Of a stretch of DNA of 38,040 bases, positions 37,639-38,040 are shown piece by piece (the first letter of the stretch is position 1; each line of letters starts with the position of its first letter). Origin of the DNA: Chloroflexota bacterium (GTDB lineage: Bacteria > Chloroflexota > Anaerolineae > Anaerolineales > Villigracilaceae); contig JAKOVF010000031.1 of the NCBI GenBank assembly GCA_029782225.1, positions 1 to 38,040 on the forward strand. Reading direction: 5' to 3'. The translations under genes and the position numbers were made by a program. The notes beneath the pieces are model-generated. The model was not told where the DNA came from and did not search any database. It saw only the letters and a program-made list of their open reading frames with translations.

Positions 37639-38040
37639 ATGATCCACACATGGCAGATCACATCAGAACAGACAAAGCCAGTCGAGCTATCCCGATATTC
37701 GTCCCTCGATGAAATTACGCGTCAACTGCCGGATGGCTTCTATTCAACTTTTCGCACGTTTGGGCACGGGACACGTGTCATCGGGCTGAGAGCTCATCTT
37801 CAAAGGCTGTATCACCCCGTGAAGTCACCGGCTGCAGATGAAAAGACCTTGCGGGAACAGCTTCGGCTTTTTCTGAAGGATTATCCAAGTGAAGCGAGAG
37901 TGCGGGTCATCATGACCAGGCAGGGCCAGCTTTATGCTGCTATTGAGCCGCTCAAGAGGCTGCCGCGTGAAATCTATGAATATGGTGTGCGAGTGGAAAC
38001 CGTTGAAATGGCGAGGCAGAGTCCACGGTTGAAGTCAACG
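37639..38040 (+). CDS. Aminotransferase class IV (branched-chain/ADC lyase-like), N-terminal part, runs off the right edge
   Basis: The frame from ATG 37639 is open for 134 codons to the window end. It begins MIHTWQITSEQTKPVELSRY. The segment QLPDGFYSTFRTFGHGTRVIGLRAHLQRL is the typical start of PLP fold-type IV enzymes (phosphate-site Arg and the H-L-x-R-L helix). The later RVRVIMTRQGQLYAAIEP strand and the SPRLKST stretch also fit. The rest of the domain lies outside the window, so branched-chain aminotransferase, D-amino-acid aminotransferase and aminodeoxychorismate lyase cannot be told apart. The start is uncertain because only a weak GGAA precedes it. Confidence 0.75.
   Translation, partial: MIHTWQITSEQTKPVELSRYSSLDEITRQLPDGFYSTFRTFGHGTRVIGLRAHLQRLYHPVKSPAADEKTLREQLRLFLKDYPSEARVRVIMTRQGQLYAAIEPLKRLPREIYEYGVRVETVEMARQSPRLKST

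Overview
The window looks like a chromosomal segment of an Anaerolineae-type Chloroflexota bacterium. The evidence is indirect: many lipoproteins with Thr/Pro-rich linkers, an IS1-type transposase end of the kind common in that phylum, a bacterial RIO1-like kinase, a fused dipeptide permease/ATPase, and a dense background of dispersed palindromic repeats placed right after stop codons. No rRNA, tRNA or CRISPR array was seen. The taxon is an inference.

Layout. 1-767: end of an IS1-family element, then a DUF4258 / YgiT-zinc-finger toxin-antitoxin pair. 806-6167: a plus-strand run with a lipoprotein hydrolase, a RIO1-like kinase behind a structured leader, an MttB-family methyltransferase, a MOSC protein and an NBR1-Ig lipoprotein. 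6157-9738 (minus): S9 peptidase, GNAT acetyltransferase and a two-domain creatininase homologue. Divergent from these, 9953-15723 is a complete family-5 peptide ABC importer (binding protein, permease, permease-ATPase fusion, ATPase). It is followed by a TrmH/SpoU methyltransferase and a zinc alcohol dehydrogenase. 17634-21734: two membrane proteins, a FabH-like ketosynthase and a phospholipase-C-type phosphoesterase. 21814-25705: an OmpR-type two-component pair and an HtrA-type protease. 25984-32208: small hypothetical proteins, an SRPBCC protein, a DUF559 nuclease, a two-TM protein and a DUF5666 lipoprotein, separated by repeat-rich spacers. 32549-37235 (minus): an asymmetric heterodimeric ABC exporter with a methyltransferase gene between its halves. 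37639-38040: 5' part of an aminotransferase class IV gene.

The most interesting material is regulatory. (1) The ABC exporter operon and the RIO1-like kinase gene each have a leader of the same design: a good sigma70-type promoter, a strong Shine-Dalgarno (SD) sequence, a 26-27 codon ORF, a hairpin around its stop codon, and an intrinsic terminator before the main gene. In both, a segment inside the short ORF is complementary to its own SD region and also to the terminator's 5' side. That is the layout expected for attenuation that senses translation, as known for bmrB-bmrCD in Bacillus. (2) Two intergenic regions, before htrA and before a two-TM protein gene, carry four 6-mers at an exact 11-bp period, starting TAAGGT-N5-TAAGGT. 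This is the spacing of OmpR/PhoP-type boxes, and the likely regulator is encoded next to htrA. (3) A cloverleaf-like fold lies before an unknown membrane protein gene. (4) A 14-bp-arm palindrome recurs three times just after stop codons.

Functionally the centre of the window reads as peptide scavenging (S9 peptidase plus Dpp-type importer) and the right part as envelope stress and drug export (two-component system, HtrA, ABC exporter).
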